Shown: positions 18,133 through 26,684 of the stretch, piece by piece
Layout of the letters: every line of letters starts with the position of its first letter
Numbering within the stretch: position 1 is the first letter of the stretch
Position numbers and translations under genes: made by a program
Assembly (NCBI RefSeq): GCF_002286735.1
Contig: NZ_NRTA01000026.1
Span: 1-57,235 of the forward strand
DNA length: 57,235 nt
DNA from: Leptolyngbya sp. BC1307
GTDB taxonomy: Bacteria > Cyanobacteriota > Cyanobacteriia > Phormidesmidales > Phormidesmidaceae
Reading direction: 5' to 3'
The notes under the pieces: generated by a model
Seen by the model: the letters and a program-made list of their open reading frames with translations, nothing else
The model's database searches: none
What the model was told of the DNA's origin: nothing

Positions 18133-18851
18133 AGCAGGAGGTAGGGTGCAGCAGGAGGATTTACAAGTCTGTTAGCGCTGTCGTCGGTAGCAAACGGTGG
18201 GTCAATCAGAATATCTCAGTTTTTTCATATATCTTTACGATAGCACTGACATCCTTAAGCGGTGGCGTTCTGGCAAAATTTTCTGATGTCTTTCACCCAA
18301 AAATTTTAGCCTACGGGTCTCTAGTAGCGACATGAGCGTGATTCAGCGGCAGATTAATGCAGATTAAGTTATCAGGCGCGGATTGCCTTCGGCGCTCTGA
18401 TTGATCGGATTGATCGGGTTGATCGGGGAAATTATTGCGATTTGTGTACTTTTATTACGGCAAGTTTCGTTTATTCCATCCATTAACAAATCTTTAAGCG
18501 TCAAATTCGCTGGGTTATGAGAGCCTCTGCTGAGCAGCTCTGAGAAAGGGATTGGGCCTAAAAGTGGTCTCAAAGGCAGCCGCTAGAGAAATCTTGAGTT
18601 AAAACTTCAGTCCTATTGATGATGAGGCTCGGTGGACGCTTTGGGTAGGCTGGAAAGAGGCCATTTCCCATCGAAAGCAGTGGGGTGCTGGCACTTGGGT
18701 TTTAGCACCCGCTTAGCACCTGAGTTACGTTGATTCGGTGCGGTGGCAGATGATTGGCTTGGTATTCGTTTTTACAGTCATTGCTATTGCCAGGTGCTAG
18801 CCTCATGTTCAATGTGAAGTCTTGCAGGCAGTTTCTCTCTCGTCCTTACCC
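18133..18851. other. Gene-free divergent gap with short repeats
   Basis: No credible gene. Frames here are short or of poor composition. It holds AGCAGGAGG at 18133-18141 and again at 18150-18158, a near-perfect 10-bp tandem pair GCAGATTAAT/GCAGATTAAG (18349-18368) and a 9-bp unit GATTGATCG repeated three times with one mismatch (18399-18425). It also holds an inverted pair GGGTGCT/AGCACCC (18683-18710). It must contain promoters for the divergent radical SAM and DUF1830 genes, but I cannot place them. Confidence 0.5.
18399..18425. repeat. 9-bp unit in three tandem copies
   Basis: GATTGATCG, GATTGATCG and GGTTGATCG stand head to tail in the gap upstream of the radical SAM gene. Confidence 0.85.
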
Positions 18852-19343
18852 ATGGCTCAAATCCTTGACTCGCTCCCCTCTGACGACGCCGAAGTCATCC
18901 TTTGCTGCTACGTCAATGCCACCAGCAAAATTCAGATTGCGCGTATTACCAACGTGCCTGACTGGTATTTTGAGCGGGTTGTATTTCCGGGCCAGCGGCT
19001 GATGTTTGAATCGGTAAGAGCAGCCCATTTAGAAATCCATACCGGGATGATGGCTAGCTCTATTCTCTCCGATACCATTCCTTGCGACCAGCTAGTGATC
19101 GAAGCGCAAGGGGAGGAAGAGGTAGTCGAAGGTCCGCCCGAAGACGAGGCCGGACACAGTCAGGTAGAAGTCGCCCATCCGTATGCGGTTCAAGGAGCAG
19201 CTAAGAAAAACGAGGTTACAGGATCTGTTCCTTCTGTCAGTGGTGCAGTTATCAGTAGTACAGTCACCAGCAGTGCGGTTGCCAGCAGTGCAGTCAGTAG
19301 CGCTGGGCCCACTGTAGCTGCGGCGATCATGAAGCCTTTCTAA
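18852..19343 (+). CDS. DUF1830 domain-containing protein with Ser/Val-rich tail
   Basis: A 163-residue protein whose first 80 residues match the cyanobacterial DUF1830 domain: ILCCYVNATSKIQIARITNVPDWYFERVVFPGQRLMFE, with its conserved Cys pair and the FPGQ turn. The function of the domain is unknown. After an acidic linker (EEEVVEGPPEDEAG) the last 50 residues are low-complexity Ser/Val/Ala/Thr (SSAVASSAVSS), encoded by short imperfect DNA repeats; this tail is unlikely to be folded. The ATG at 18852 is chosen over an in-frame TTG at 18822. There is no signal peptide. It stands alone on the plus strand with a gap of about 200 bases before the DUF4079 gene. Confidence 0.8.
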   Translation: MAQILDSLPSDDAEVILCCYVNATSKIQIARITNVPDWYFERVVFPGQRLMFESVRAAHLEIHTGMMASSILSDTIPCDQLVIEAQGEEEVVEGPPEDEAGHSQVEVAHPYAVQGAAKKNEVTGSVPSVSGAVISSTVTSSAVASSAVSSAGPTVAAAIMKPF

Positions 19344-19458
19344 GTAGCCGCTCCAAGTGGAGAATCGCTAACTCAGCCCGGCTTGTGACAGCGATTTTAA
19401 GCGGCTCCTTGAAATTATTGTTCAAATTTCCTTTCCTGGTAAAGTCATTTCGGAGCTA

Positions 19459-19480
19459 GAAGATCTCCTGAAGATCTCCT
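19459..19480. repeat. Perfect 11-bp tandem duplication
   Basis: GAAGATCTCCT occurs twice head to tail between the DUF1830 and DUF4079 genes. Confidence 0.9.
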
Positions 19481-19548
19481 ACAGACGTAGAAAGCGCTCT
19501 ACTAAAGATGCTATGTCTGTAAGCAAATGTCTTAGCAACGGGTGATTT

Positions 19549-19983
19549 GTGGATCTTCCTTCCTTCATCTGGCTCTGGCGCATTGCCGCCTGGTCTATGG
19601 GTCTTTCGCTGACGACTTATGGCTTGCTCGCCGTTAGCGGCGGTGCTTTGCGCTATACCCGTCTGGGCGATCGCCCCCGTCCCAGCTGGCTACGACCGGC
19701 TCACTACTTATTAGGCAGCGCTTTAGTCGGCCTGGTGCTATTGCTGCTCTCCATCGGCATTGTCGGGACTCTGGGTGAATATGGTCGCTTAGGACATTCT
19801 GTGCATTTGCCTGTGGGACTGACTGTCGTGGCGCTGATTTTAGCTTCGGCTTGGAGCGCTAGCCGGATCAGCCCAGAGCGTCCCTGGGCGCGGAAGGCGC
19901 ATCTTACGCTTAACGGCATTTTGCTATTTTCTCTGGTGGTGGTGACAGCCACTGGCTGGAGTGTCGTTCAAAAATATTTATGA
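19549..19983 (+). CDS. DUF4079 family membrane protein
   Basis: A 144-residue integral membrane protein with four predicted helices at about residues 6-28, 51-72, 83-103 and 115-138. The layout (a short loop with RLGDRPRPSWLRPAHYLLGSALVG, a second with SPERPWARKAHLTLNG) matches the DUF4079 family common in cyanobacteria and plastids. Conserved His residues in HYL, GHSVHL and AHLTLN recall cytochrome b561-type haem ligands, so a haem or quinone role is possible, but this is speculative. The start is GTG at 19549. It is followed at 36 bases by another membrane protein and then an ABC ATPase on the same strand, which may form one transcription unit. Confidence 0.75.
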   Translation: MDLPSFIWLWRIAAWSMGLSLTTYGLLAVSGGALRYTRLGDRPRPSWLRPAHYLLGSALVGLVLLLLSIGIVGTLGEYGRLGHSVHLPVGLTVVALILASAWSASRISPERPWARKAHLTLNGILLFSLVVVTATGWSVVQKYL

Positions 19984-20019
19984 TGGGGTAGATAACTCTT
20001 GCCGCCCGAGTCGCTGCTA

Positions 20020-20604
20020 ATGACTTCTACTCTGCCAAAAACGGAAAGCCTGCCAGAAACGGACAGCTTTAGAATTTCGCCGCTGATTCAGCTGACGCTG
20101 ATGTCTCTCTACATTGCGCTGGTCGTGCCTTTGCCGTTTTTAGCCGCAGTTACGCAAGCACCTGTTCCGCCCGCGCTGCTTTGGATTGGCATAGCTTTGG
20201 GCGGAGCGGCGCTGTCCGGCATTTTGAGTGAGCGGGTACGGGTAGATGCAGAAGGCATCGCGGTGACTTATCCAGCATGGGTGCGCGCTTTTGGGCGTCG
20301 GGGCTGGGCGTTACAGTGGGATGAAATTACGGCGCTGAAGCCGCGATCAACTGGGCAGGGCGGCATCGTCTATTACTTTCTCAATCAGGCGGAGGACAGA
20401 GCTTATCTGCTGCCGATGCGGGTAGTCGGGTTTGCTCGCCTAGTGCGTTACGTAGAAGCTAAGACCGAGATTGATACTCGCGATGTCAGGCCGCTGTCTC
20501 AACCCTGGATGTATGTAATTTTATTAGGGCTAACGGCGCTGCTGCTGTTAGTAGATATTTGGACGATTGCGACGGCCAGCCAATTTGTACCGGGCAGCTG
20601 GTAA
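20020..20604 (+). CDS. Hypothetical membrane protein, PH-like soluble region
   Basis: A 194-residue protein with two N-terminal membrane helices (about residues 25-48 and 54-72) and one C-terminal helix (about 165-188). The cytoplasmic middle is beta-rich (VRVDAEGIAVTYPAW, ALQWDEITALKP, VYYFLNQAEDRAYLLP). This pattern is often seen in membrane proteins with a bacterial PH-like domain. I do not recognise a specific family. ATG at 20020 is preferred; an in-frame TTG at 19999 would add seven residues. The ABC ATPase gene begins 24 bases downstream, suggesting co-expression. It is not an obvious permease for that ATPase, because three helices and no coupling-helix motif are seen. Confidence 0.65.
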   Translation: MTSTLPKTESLPETDSFRISPLIQLTLMSLYIALVVPLPFLAAVTQAPVPPALLWIGIALGGAALSGILSERVRVDAEGIAVTYPAWVRAFGRRGWALQWDEITALKPRSTGQGGIVYYFLNQAEDRAYLLPMRVVGFARLVRYVEAKTEIDTRDVRPLSQPWMYVILLGLTALLLLVDIWTIATASQFVPGSW

Positions 20605-20628
20605 TCGCCCTATCAGGAGATCAGCCCG

Positions 20629-21369
20629 GTGACCATCTTAAAGTTTGAGCAGGTAACGATGAGGGCAGCAGCTGGCCCGGTCGAAATTCTCAAAGATCTC
20701 AGTTTTGCCGTTGAGCCGGGTGATTTTGTGGCGCTGGTTGGGCCTTCGGGATCGGGCAAAACCAGTCTGCTACGGTTGATCAACCGGCTTTCTGAAGTCA
20801 GCCGAGGCACCATCTGGTTTGCCGGTCAAGATATTCAGCAGCTGCCGGTGGTCAGTTTGCGGCGTCAGATTGCTTTGGTTAACCAGGAGAGCCGACTGCT
20901 GGGCATGAATGTTAAGACGGCTCTGGGCTATCCGCTCCGGCTACAGGGTCGCCCGACTGCGGAGATCGCAGCAGCCGTGAATCAGTGGGCTGAGCGGCTG
21001 AATATTCCAGCGGACTGGATGGATCGCACGGCGGTAAATCTATCATTGGGGCAACGGCAGCGAGTAGCGATCGCCCGCGCCCTGCTTAGCGAACCCAAAA
21101 TCTTACTGCTAGACGAACCGACTTCTTCTCAAGATGTGGGCTACAGCGAGTTTTTGCTCGCTCGTCTGGCTGACTGGGCGACTCAGGGCAAGCTCACTAT
21201 CATTATGGCCAACCATCAGATCGATCTGGCCGCTCGCTATGTCAACCGGCTGTGGCACCTCAACGACGGCAGGCTGATCGCTGATCTACCGGCTGACGCG
21301 GTAGATTGGGGCCAACTGCGCCAATCACTGGTAGCAGCCGAGCAGCAGGCTCAAGCTGACTGGTCTTAG
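20629..21369 (+). CDS. ABC transporter ATP-binding protein, YbbL/FetA-like
   Basis: A 246-residue stand-alone ABC ATPase. Walker A is GPSGSGKT at residues 38-45. The signature is LSLGQRQRVAIARAL (SLGQ rather than SGGQ), Walker B is ILLLDEPTS and the switch His follows in IIMANHQIDLA. The sequence is closest in style to YbbL/FetA-type ATPases that pair with a YbbM/FetB permease, but no such permease is present next to it. The start is GTG with AGGAGA about ten bases upstream. The stop codon TAG at 21367-21369 ends the first of three 15-bp tandem repeats. The preceding small membrane protein may be a partner; this is inference. Confidence 0.85.
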   Translation: MTILKFEQVTMRAAAGPVEILKDLSFAVEPGDFVALVGPSGSGKTSLLRLINRLSEVSRGTIWFAGQDIQQLPVVSLRRQIALVNQESRLLGMNVKTALGYPLRLQGRPTAEIAAAVNQWAERLNIPADWMDRTAVNLSLGQRQRVAIARALLSEPKILLLDEPTSSQDVGYSEFLLARLADWATQGKLTIIMANHQIDLAARYVNRLWHLNDGRLIADLPADAVDWGQLRQSLVAAEQQAQADWS

Positions 21370-21399
21370 GCTGACTGGTCTCAGACTGACTGGTCTTAG
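21355..21399. repeat. 15-bp unit in three tandem copies over the stop codon
   Basis: GCTGACTGGTCTTAG, GCTGACTGGTCTCAG and ACTGACTGGTCTTAG follow each other without gap. The first unit contains the last four sense codons and the stop of the ABC ATPase gene, and the third again carries an in-frame TAG. The array stops one base before the response regulator gene, which is convergent. Confidence 0.92.
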
Positions 21400-21400
21400 G

Positions 21401-22150
21401 CTAGGCGGGTTTGCTGTGGGCGATCGCCATCGCCTCTATTGATCTATCCAGCGGCCCAACACAAATGCGGTAGCCCACGTTTCTCACCGTCTGAATCAGA
21501 TCAGGATGACGCGGGTTAATCTCTATTTTTTTGCGCAGCGACAGCACATGCGTGTCCACCGTACGCGGATTGTCAATGGCATCCGGCCAGGCACGGCGCA
21601 GCAGATCGATCCGGCTGAGCGGCTCACCTTCGGCCTGAGTTAAAACATATAGCAAGCTAAATTCTTGGGGCGTCAGATCGACGAATTCACCCATATAGCG
21701 CACCCGACGCTGCACCAAATCAATGTGCAGATCGCCGCAGTCAATCGCCAGAGGCGTCGTAATATGGCGACTGCGACGAGTCAGCGACTCCACTCGCGCC
21801 AAAAACTCCTGCATGCCAAACGGCTTTTTGAGATAGTCGTCGGCCCCGGATCTTAGTCCGGCCACCACATCGGGTTCGGTCGTACGGGCAGACAGCATTA
21901 AAACCAGCGGGTGGCCCTGATGGCTGAGCCACTGGCACAGCTGTAGCCCCTGCCCCCCGGCAAACTCTGCCTCTAACACGACGAGGCTAGGCTGCTGCAT
22001 CTGGAAAACGTCTCTCGCCGCCACCATATCAGCACACTGCTGCACTTTATAACCAACCTGCTGCAAGTTCCAACTCAGCAGGGAGCGCAAGTTTAAATTG
22101 CTTTCAACAACTTGGACATTGATATCAATAGAGGCGCTCACAGAATACAT
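21401..22150 (-). CDS. OmpR/PhoB-family response regulator with Glu at the phospho-site
   Basis: About 249 residues: receiver domain (residues 11-125) and winged-helix DNA-binding domain (about 140-240, with LTPQEFSLLYVL and VDTHVLSLRKKIEINP). The receiver is non-canonical. The usual acidic pair is Glu16-Ser17 (VQVVESN), and the phospho-acceptor Asp is replaced by Glu60 (SLVVLEAEF). The conserved Ser (VLMLSAR) and Lys (DDYLKKPF) remain. It may be active without phosphorylation, or regulated otherwise, as in other atypical cyanobacterial regulators. ATG at 22150 fits the domain start; an upstream in-frame ATG at 22258 would add 36 residues of unrelated composition. No histidine kinase is adjacent. 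Confidence 0.88.
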   Translation of the reverse strand: MYSVSASIDINVQVVESNLNLRSLLSWNLQQVGYKVQQCADMVAARDVFQMQQPSLVVLEAEFAGGQGLQLCQWLSHQGHPLVLMLSARTTEPDVVAGLRSGADDYLKKPFGMQEFLARVESLTRRSRHITTPLAIDCGDLHIDLVQRRVRYMGEFVDLTPQEFSLLYVLTQAEGEPLSRIDLLRRAWPDAIDNPRTVDTHVLSLRKKIEINPRHPDLIQTVRNVGYRICVGPLDRSIEAMAIAHSKPA

Positions 22151-22569
22151 AGCGCAATAAATGCTGCTGCTGACAGATCTTAATGAGCAAAAGCCTAACA
22201 GAGCCCCTGTGCGACTTCTGTAATCGAGGTTACGGGACACGATCATCCGATAAAACATACTCTGATTGAGTTCGTAAGTCGGCTTAGCCCTGTTTGACCT
22301 GATAAAATAGAGTCAGAGCGCTGAATGATTCGAGCAAGCTTGATAGGTCAACAGTAACCGATCCAATCCCTATATGCGTTGACTTAACGAGTTGATTTTA
22401 CTAGCTTAAAACTGGGGGATCGGGAAGGGTTCAGCCAGGGCTCGGCGGCTACCCATCGAGGTTGAGAGCCGCTTAAGACCGGGTCTTTTAGCGCACGTAC
22501 AAAAGTTCACATACGTTCCGACAGACATTCGATACAGATCAGTTTCAGTTAAATGAGGCTCGCAGACAA
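22151..22569. other. Gene-free divergent gap
   Basis: About 420 bases between the response regulator and the DUF6761 gene, which diverge. The frame upstream of the chosen regulator start is open to 22258 but has no strong ribosome binding site. No convincing promoter, hairpin or small gene was recognised. Confidence 0.5.
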
Positions 22570-22818
22570 ATGCTTCAAGACGTTCGCATTATTCGCTATT
22601 ATCAGCGAATGACTGACACCCTCATAGATTATTGGCATAAGGGCTATCGTACCGACGAGCTCAGGCTATACATTGAGGGATATATTACTTCCATGCGCCA
22701 CTCTGGTGCCGCAGAGTCCTATTTAGTCAATAAGTTAGAACAAGAAGTTTTGCGGTTTTTACACGATTCTTCTAATTTCGCAGTGACTCAAACAGAGGTA
22801 GAAACTGACTACTATTAG
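22570..22818 (+). CDS. DUF6761 family protein
   Basis: An 82-residue, mostly helical protein that matches the small cyanobacterial DUF6761 family in length and pattern: an N-terminal RYYQRMTDTLIDYWHKGY, a middle LRLYIEGYITSMRHS and a hydrophobic LVNKLEQEVLRFL. There is no signal peptide or membrane span. The function is unknown. The gene stands alone on the plus strand with gaps of over 180 bases on each side. It begins with ATG at 22570. Family assignment is from memory of similar sequences; the gene itself is well supported by composition. Confidence 0.75.
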   Translation: MLQDVRIIRYYQRMTDTLIDYWHKGYRTDELRLYIEGYITSMRHSGAAESYLVNKLEQEVLRFLHDSSNFAVTQTEVETDYY

Positions 22819-23008
22819 GCGACCACCTCAGCAAAGTGAAGGTTCAAAGCGAATAGGGTTAAAACTGAATAAGTAGGCGCTTTGCAAAGAGCCATTGAGA
22901 ATCTGACTATTCACAGTAAAAAAGCGCGCTGGCACAGTCAGAAAACTGGCTAACACGCTTAGTGATGAATGACGCTAGCAGTATCAACGCTGACGGTGCT
23001 TAGTACGA

Positions 23009-23332
23009 TTAGGAAGCGATCGCTACCTCTACCGTCTCTTGCAGGTTACCTTCCTGATACATCTTGATTAAGATATCTGAGCCGCCAAGAAACTCACCAT
23101 TGATATAGACCTGAGGAATGGTGGGCCAGCTAGAGTACTCTTTGATACCCTGGCGAATTTCAGAATCGGCTAGAACATCTACGGTTTCGTAAGGGACACC
23201 TAGCATGTTCAAAATTTGGACGACATTGTTAGAAAAGCCGCACTGAGGCATAAGCTTGGTGCCTTTCATAAACACCATAATCTTGTTCTGCTCAATGAGG
23301 TTGTCGAGTTTAGCTTTAGTTTCTGGAGACAT
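23009..23332 (-). CDS. grxD: Monothiol glutaredoxin, Grx4/GrxD type
   Basis: A 107-residue monothiol glutaredoxin with the CGFS active site at residues 31-34, the [18 protein letters not shown] glutathione-binding region and conserved Lys in [12 protein letters not shown] glutaredoxins bind a glutathione-ligated [2Fe-2S] cluster and hand it to BolA proteins and other targets. The ATG at 23332 is preferred because AGGAT lies eight bases upstream and the family begins here; a further ATG at 23386 would add an 18-residue extension. The gene follows bolA on the same strand at 62 bases, the classic Grx-BolA pairing, which supports joint iron-sulfur trafficking or iron sensing. Confidence 0.95.
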   Translation of the reverse strand: MSPETKAKLDNLIEQNKIMVFMKGTKLMPQCGFSNNVVQILNMLGVPYETVDVLADSEIRQGIKEYSSWPTIPQVYINGEFLGGSDILIKMYQEGNLQETVEVAIAS

Positions 23333-23394
23333 TGCGATAATCCTGAAAAATGATGACCTTGTAAGTTTAGCGAGCTTAGCTAGCATTGATGCAG

Positions 23395-23646
23395 CTAGCT
23401 AGCAGCCGCGACTTCACCCGGTGTATGGGTCTCTAAAGAAAGCGCATGAATGGCCTCAGAAGTCATGGCTGCCGCCACTGACTGATAGACCAGCTGATGG
23501 CGCTTGACCAGGCTCAGCCCTTCAAAGGCAGAAGATATGATGGCTACCTGGTAGTGATCACCGCCGCCTGTAAGATCTTGAACCGCGACTTCAGCGTCGG
23601 GCAGGCTAGTGGTGATCATAGATTTTACTTGGTCGGGGCTGATCAT
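23395..23646 (-). CDS. bolA: BolA family protein
   Basis: An 83-residue BolA/IbaG-type protein. Family features are [29 protein letters not shown] and the conserved [11 protein letters not shown] at the end. BolA proteins bind a shared [2Fe-2S] cluster together with CGFS glutaredoxins; the His in HALSLET and the upstream variable loop usually provide ligands. The ATG at 23646 has AAGGAG five bases upstream and is clearly better than the in-frame TTG at 23667. It is the first gene of a two-gene unit with grxD. The upstream region holds a 9-bp inverted repeat (CTTCGATAG at 23737, CTATCGAAG at 23780). Confidence 0.93.
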   Translation of the reverse strand: MISPDQVKSMITTSLPDAEVAVQDLTGGGDHYQVAIISSAFEGLSLVKRHQLVYQSVAAAMTSEAIHALSLETHTPGEVAAAS

Positions 23647-23806
23647 ACGCTCCTTCTGTAAAGTCAATTGTCTTACCCATTATGGCGCAATTTTCCCATT
23701 AACTGACAGCTGATTGCCTCAGCCAGCGGTGTCAGCCTTCGATAGTAATTTTATTTTTTGTTCATCTAAGTCAAAGTATCTATCGAAGAGCCTTAGCGCT
23801 TAGCGG

Positions 23807-24403
23807 CTACTGACCCGGCGCGTTGTATGGGACGGCGACAAAGCCCAGTTCATAGAGCTGCTGGTAAGCCTGCTGACCTAGCGGGCGAGTGGGCTGCTGG
23901 CTATTGACGACTTCGACTAAGAGCGGCACGGCCAGATCGGGGCGGCTCTGGGCACGATAGACTACGGCTAGCTGATAGCTGGCCTGGTCACGCACCTCAG
24001 CAGACTCTCGCGCTAGGTCTCGTAAACCGCTGTTGACGCGGCTGTCTACACCGACAAATACGCCAGAGAGATTTTGGTAGTAGGTGGAAACGTCGTTAAG
24101 GGCCTTGCGAGCGGCGACCAGCTTTTCGGCGGCCAGGGTGTAGTTTTGCTGAGTGATCGCACTTTCAGCCTCGCTCATCAGCGACTGGCCAGCAGCGATG
24201 CCAATCAGACTAGACGATTGTTCTATGGCGCGGGTAGCAGCTGGAGCCTGGGCCGGGGGCTGAGTCTCGGCGGGCGGAGTGTCTCCAAGCTGGGCCTGAG
24301 CCACGAAGGGAACGGCGATCGCACCGACTATCGTACTGGCAACAGCGACGATGGCCGCTTTGGGTAACGCGCCAGACAGCAAAGCTCTAACAGTGGAAAC
24401 CAT
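23807..24403 (-). CDS. Exported hypothetical protein with helical repeats
   Basis: A protein of about 198 residues with an N-terminal signal-like segment (LPKAAIVAVASTIVGAIAVPFVAQA) ending in an Ala-x-Ala-type cleavage site. A Pro/Ala/Gln-rich linker follows. The remainder is helical (QNYTLAAEKLVAARKALNDVSTYYQNL, DQASYQLAVVYRAQSRPDLAVPLLVEVV) and resembles TPR-like repeats. It probably acts in the periplasm or at a membrane, possibly as a scaffold; I do not recognise a named family. ATG at 24403 puts the signal at the N-terminus; an in-frame ATG at 24472 would add 23 residues. It is divergent from the subtilase gene at about 150 bases. Confidence 0.65.
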   Translation of the reverse strand: MVSTVRALLSGALPKAAIVAVASTIVGAIAVPFVAQAQLGDTPPAETQPPAQAPAATRAIEQSSSLIGIAAGQSLMSEAESAITQQNYTLAAEKLVAARKALNDVSTYYQNLSGVFVGVDSRVNSGLRDLARESAEVRDQASYQLAVVYRAQSRPDLAVPLLVEVVNSQQPTRPLGQQAYQQLYELGFVAVPYNAPGQ

Positions 24404-24554
24404 GATGTCAAAAACAGCTAACTTTAGGGAATCTAAACTAGAGTAGGGCATCGAGTCCGCCATTGTCGCCATCCGATGTGACTCTTAGCTAAGTGGATGT
24501 GCCTGGCACCGGGTCACTAAAGGATCAAACTGTCCGTAGTATTAGCTTTTAACT

Positions 24555-26684
24555 ATGACTTCATCGGGGCCTTCATCAGGTGGAGCGTCGGGTCGACCTT
24601 CTGGCGGTCAGGGCGTTTTGCCAGGCAAAGAAGGGGTGATTTTGCAGCGCGGCGGCGAAGAGCTACAGCTCTACAAGGTGAGAAATCGCCTGACCTTTTA
24701 CCTGAGCGACCCAGCAGATTTGTCTGAACTAGTGGCACAGGGGCAGCCGCAGCAAGTCAGAAATATCACCCCTCAGACGACAGACCAGGGGTCAGTTGTG
24801 ATCGAATGGCAATTGCCTACTCAGCGATTAGAAGCGGTGCTCGCAGAGTTAAGAGCGGCTCCCCCGGTGCTCTATGCCAGCCATGTGTATGAACTGGCCT
24901 TGAGCCCAGGCACCTATGTGTATCTAGCCAATCAGCTGACGGTGCAGTTTACCGACGCGCTGCCGGTGGCTCAGATCGAGGCGATCGCCCGCAGCATCGG
25001 CATCGTTCCGACTCGCGTGCTGGCAGGCAGCAGCAATACCTACTGCTTTAGGGTCGGCCCTACCGCCCAAGAAAATCCGCTGAAGCTGGCCAATCGGCTC
25101 GCTCGTAACCCTAACGTTTTGCTAGCTGAGCCGAATGTGATTATGGCGATCGCGCCGCTCTATCGCCCGAGCGATACCCGCTACCCTGAGCAGTGGCATC
25201 TTTTCCACCGGGGCGGGCCGGGGCTGGCGGCTGGCTCTCATGTCTCTGCCGAACTCGCCTGGGATATTACTCGCGGCAGTCGCTCAGTGACTATCGCCGT
25301 CACTGACGATGGCTTCGATCTAGCTCACCGCGATCTGCAGGGACCCGGTAAGATTGTCGCCCCCCGCGACCTCAAAAATAAAGATGGCTTACCGATTCCT
25401 CGCCACAATGAAAATCATGGGACAGCAGTAGCCGGTGTTGCTTTAGGAGAAGAAACCGGAGATGGCATTGTTGGCATCGCCCCCGGCTGCAGCCTAATGC
25501 CGCTTCGGACAACCGGCTTTTTAGATGACGACTCGATTGAGCAACTGTTCGATTGGGCCATTGAACAGGGCGCAGATGTAATCTCTTGCAGCTGGTCACC
25601 TGCCTCTGTTTATTTCTCGCTGTCTCGGCGGATTAGCCAGGCGGTCAACCGGGCTGCAACTCAGGGGCGCAACGGCAAAGGCTGCGTGGTGGTGTTTTCG
25701 GCGGGCAATGCCAATCGCCCGGTAGAGGGCAAAGTAGAGGAGTCGGGCTGGCCTCGCAATCTCATTAAGGGATTAACCAGCTGGCTCAGCGGCTTTGCGG
25801 TTCACCCAGATGTGATTACGGTCTCGGCCTGCACCAGTCTCAACCAGAAGGCGGCTTACAGCAATTGGGGTCGTCACATTTCGGTGGCCGCTCCGAGCAA
25901 CAATGCTGCCCCTAATATGGCGCTCTCTACCGGTACTTTTGACACAGGGCCGCCGATTCAAGTGCAGCTATTAGGGCGCTCTGTGCTGACGAGCGATCGC
26001 ACGGGCGACCAGGGCTACACGACTGACGACTTCACCGGCTTTGGCGGCACTTCTAGCGCCTGTCCGCTAGTGGCAGGCATCGCCGGTCTGATGCTTTCGG
26101 TCAATCCCGATCTAACAGCGGCTGAAGTTAAGCAGATTTTGCAGAGCACCACCGACAAAATTATCGACAAAGCTCCCGATCCGCAGCTGGGGCAGCGCTA
26201 CGGCACCTACGATAGCAACGGGCATTCGTTCTGGTTTGGCTATGGCAAGGTGAATGCCGCCGCCGCTGTGAAAGCAGCTCAGGCAAAAGCGCTGCGCGAT
26301 CGCACCCTCCACCAAACCCTCACTGTCCAGAATTCGACCGCTTTCCCTATTCCTGACGATGCCCCTAACGGCATTCGCAGCGCCCTCGATATTTCCACAG
26401 GCGGCAGCCTACAAGACATCAAAATATTCATTCAGGCCGAACACGAATTTCTTAGCGACCTCAGCTTTACGCTGATCACTCCCCAGAACCAGTCTGTATT
26501 GCTACAGGGTCGCACCCTGGGCCGCCAAACCCGGCTGCAAAGAACCTACTCGCTGGTGAACACGCCCGCACTGCGCCGACTGATCAATACAGAAGTGAAG
26601 GGCCGCTGGCAGCTACAGGTGATTGACCATGTTCCTGAGCATACCGGGCAGCTACAGCGATGGGACTTAATACTGGGCATCTGA
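24555..26684 (+). CDS. S8 subtilisin-like serine protease with C-terminal P-domain
   Basis: A 709-residue subtilase. The catalytic triad is Asp251 (AVTDDGFD), His288 (NHGTAVAG) and Ser500 (GTSSACPLVAG). Residues 1-200 form an extended N-terminal region that resembles the inhibitory or fervidolysin-type prodomain (VRNRLTFYLSD, ANQLTVQFTD). From about residue 600, a proprotein-convertase P-domain follows (ALDISTGGSLQDIKIFIQAEH, LSFTLITPQNQSVLLQ, GRWQLQVIDH). No signal peptide is visible, since the N-terminus is Gly/Ser-rich and polar, so it may be cytosolic or leave by another route. The stop TGA is the end of a 13-bp unit that is duplicated just downstream. Substrates are unknown; calcium dependence is typical of the family. 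Confidence 0.9.
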   Translation: MTSSGPSSGGASGRPSGGQGVLPGKEGVILQRGGEELQLYKVRNRLTFYLSDPADLSELVAQGQPQQVRNITPQTTDQGSVVIEWQLPTQRLEAVLAELRAAPPVLYASHVYELALSPGTYVYLANQLTVQFTDALPVAQIEAIARSIGIVPTRVLAGSSNTYCFRVGPTAQENPLKLANRLARNPNVLLAEPNVIMAIAPLYRPSDTRYPEQWHLFHRGGPGLAAGSHVSAELAWDITRGSRSVTIAVTDDGFDLAHRDLQGPGKIVAPRDLKNKDGLPIPRHNENHGTAVAGVALGEETGDGIVGIAPGCSLMPLRTTGFLDDDSIEQLFDWAIEQGADVISCSWSPASVYFSLSRRISQAVNRAATQGRNGKGCVVVFSAGNANRPVEGKVEESGWPRNLIKGLTSWLSGFAVHPDVITVSACTSLNQKAAYSNWGRHISVAAPSNNAAPNMALSTGTFDTGPPIQVQLLGRSVLTSDRTGDQGYTTDDFTGFGGTSSACPLVAGIAGLMLSVNPDLTAAEVKQILQSTTDKIIDKAPDPQLGQRYGTYDSNGHSFWFGYGKVNAAAAVKAAQAKALRDRTLHQTLTVQNSTAFPIPDDAPNGIRSALDISTGGSLQDIKIFIQAEHEFLSDLSFTLITPQNQSVLLQGRTLGRQTRLQRTYSLVNTPALRRLINTEVKGRWQLQVIDHVPEHTGQLQRWDLILGI

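Noticed and set aside
18364-18573. 69-codon minus-strand frame upstream of the radical SAM gene
   Set aside because: Its Ile-Asn-Pro repeats come from the 9-bp DNA repeat, and no ribosome binding site is present.
22841-22870. GGTTCAAAGCG considered as a tRNA T-arm
   Set aside because: No matching acceptor stem or anticodon arm could be drawn around it.
23737-23788. 9-bp inverted repeat upstream of bolA considered as a terminator
   Set aside because: The arms are 34 bases apart and no T-run follows directly; it could be an operator, but the evidence is thin.
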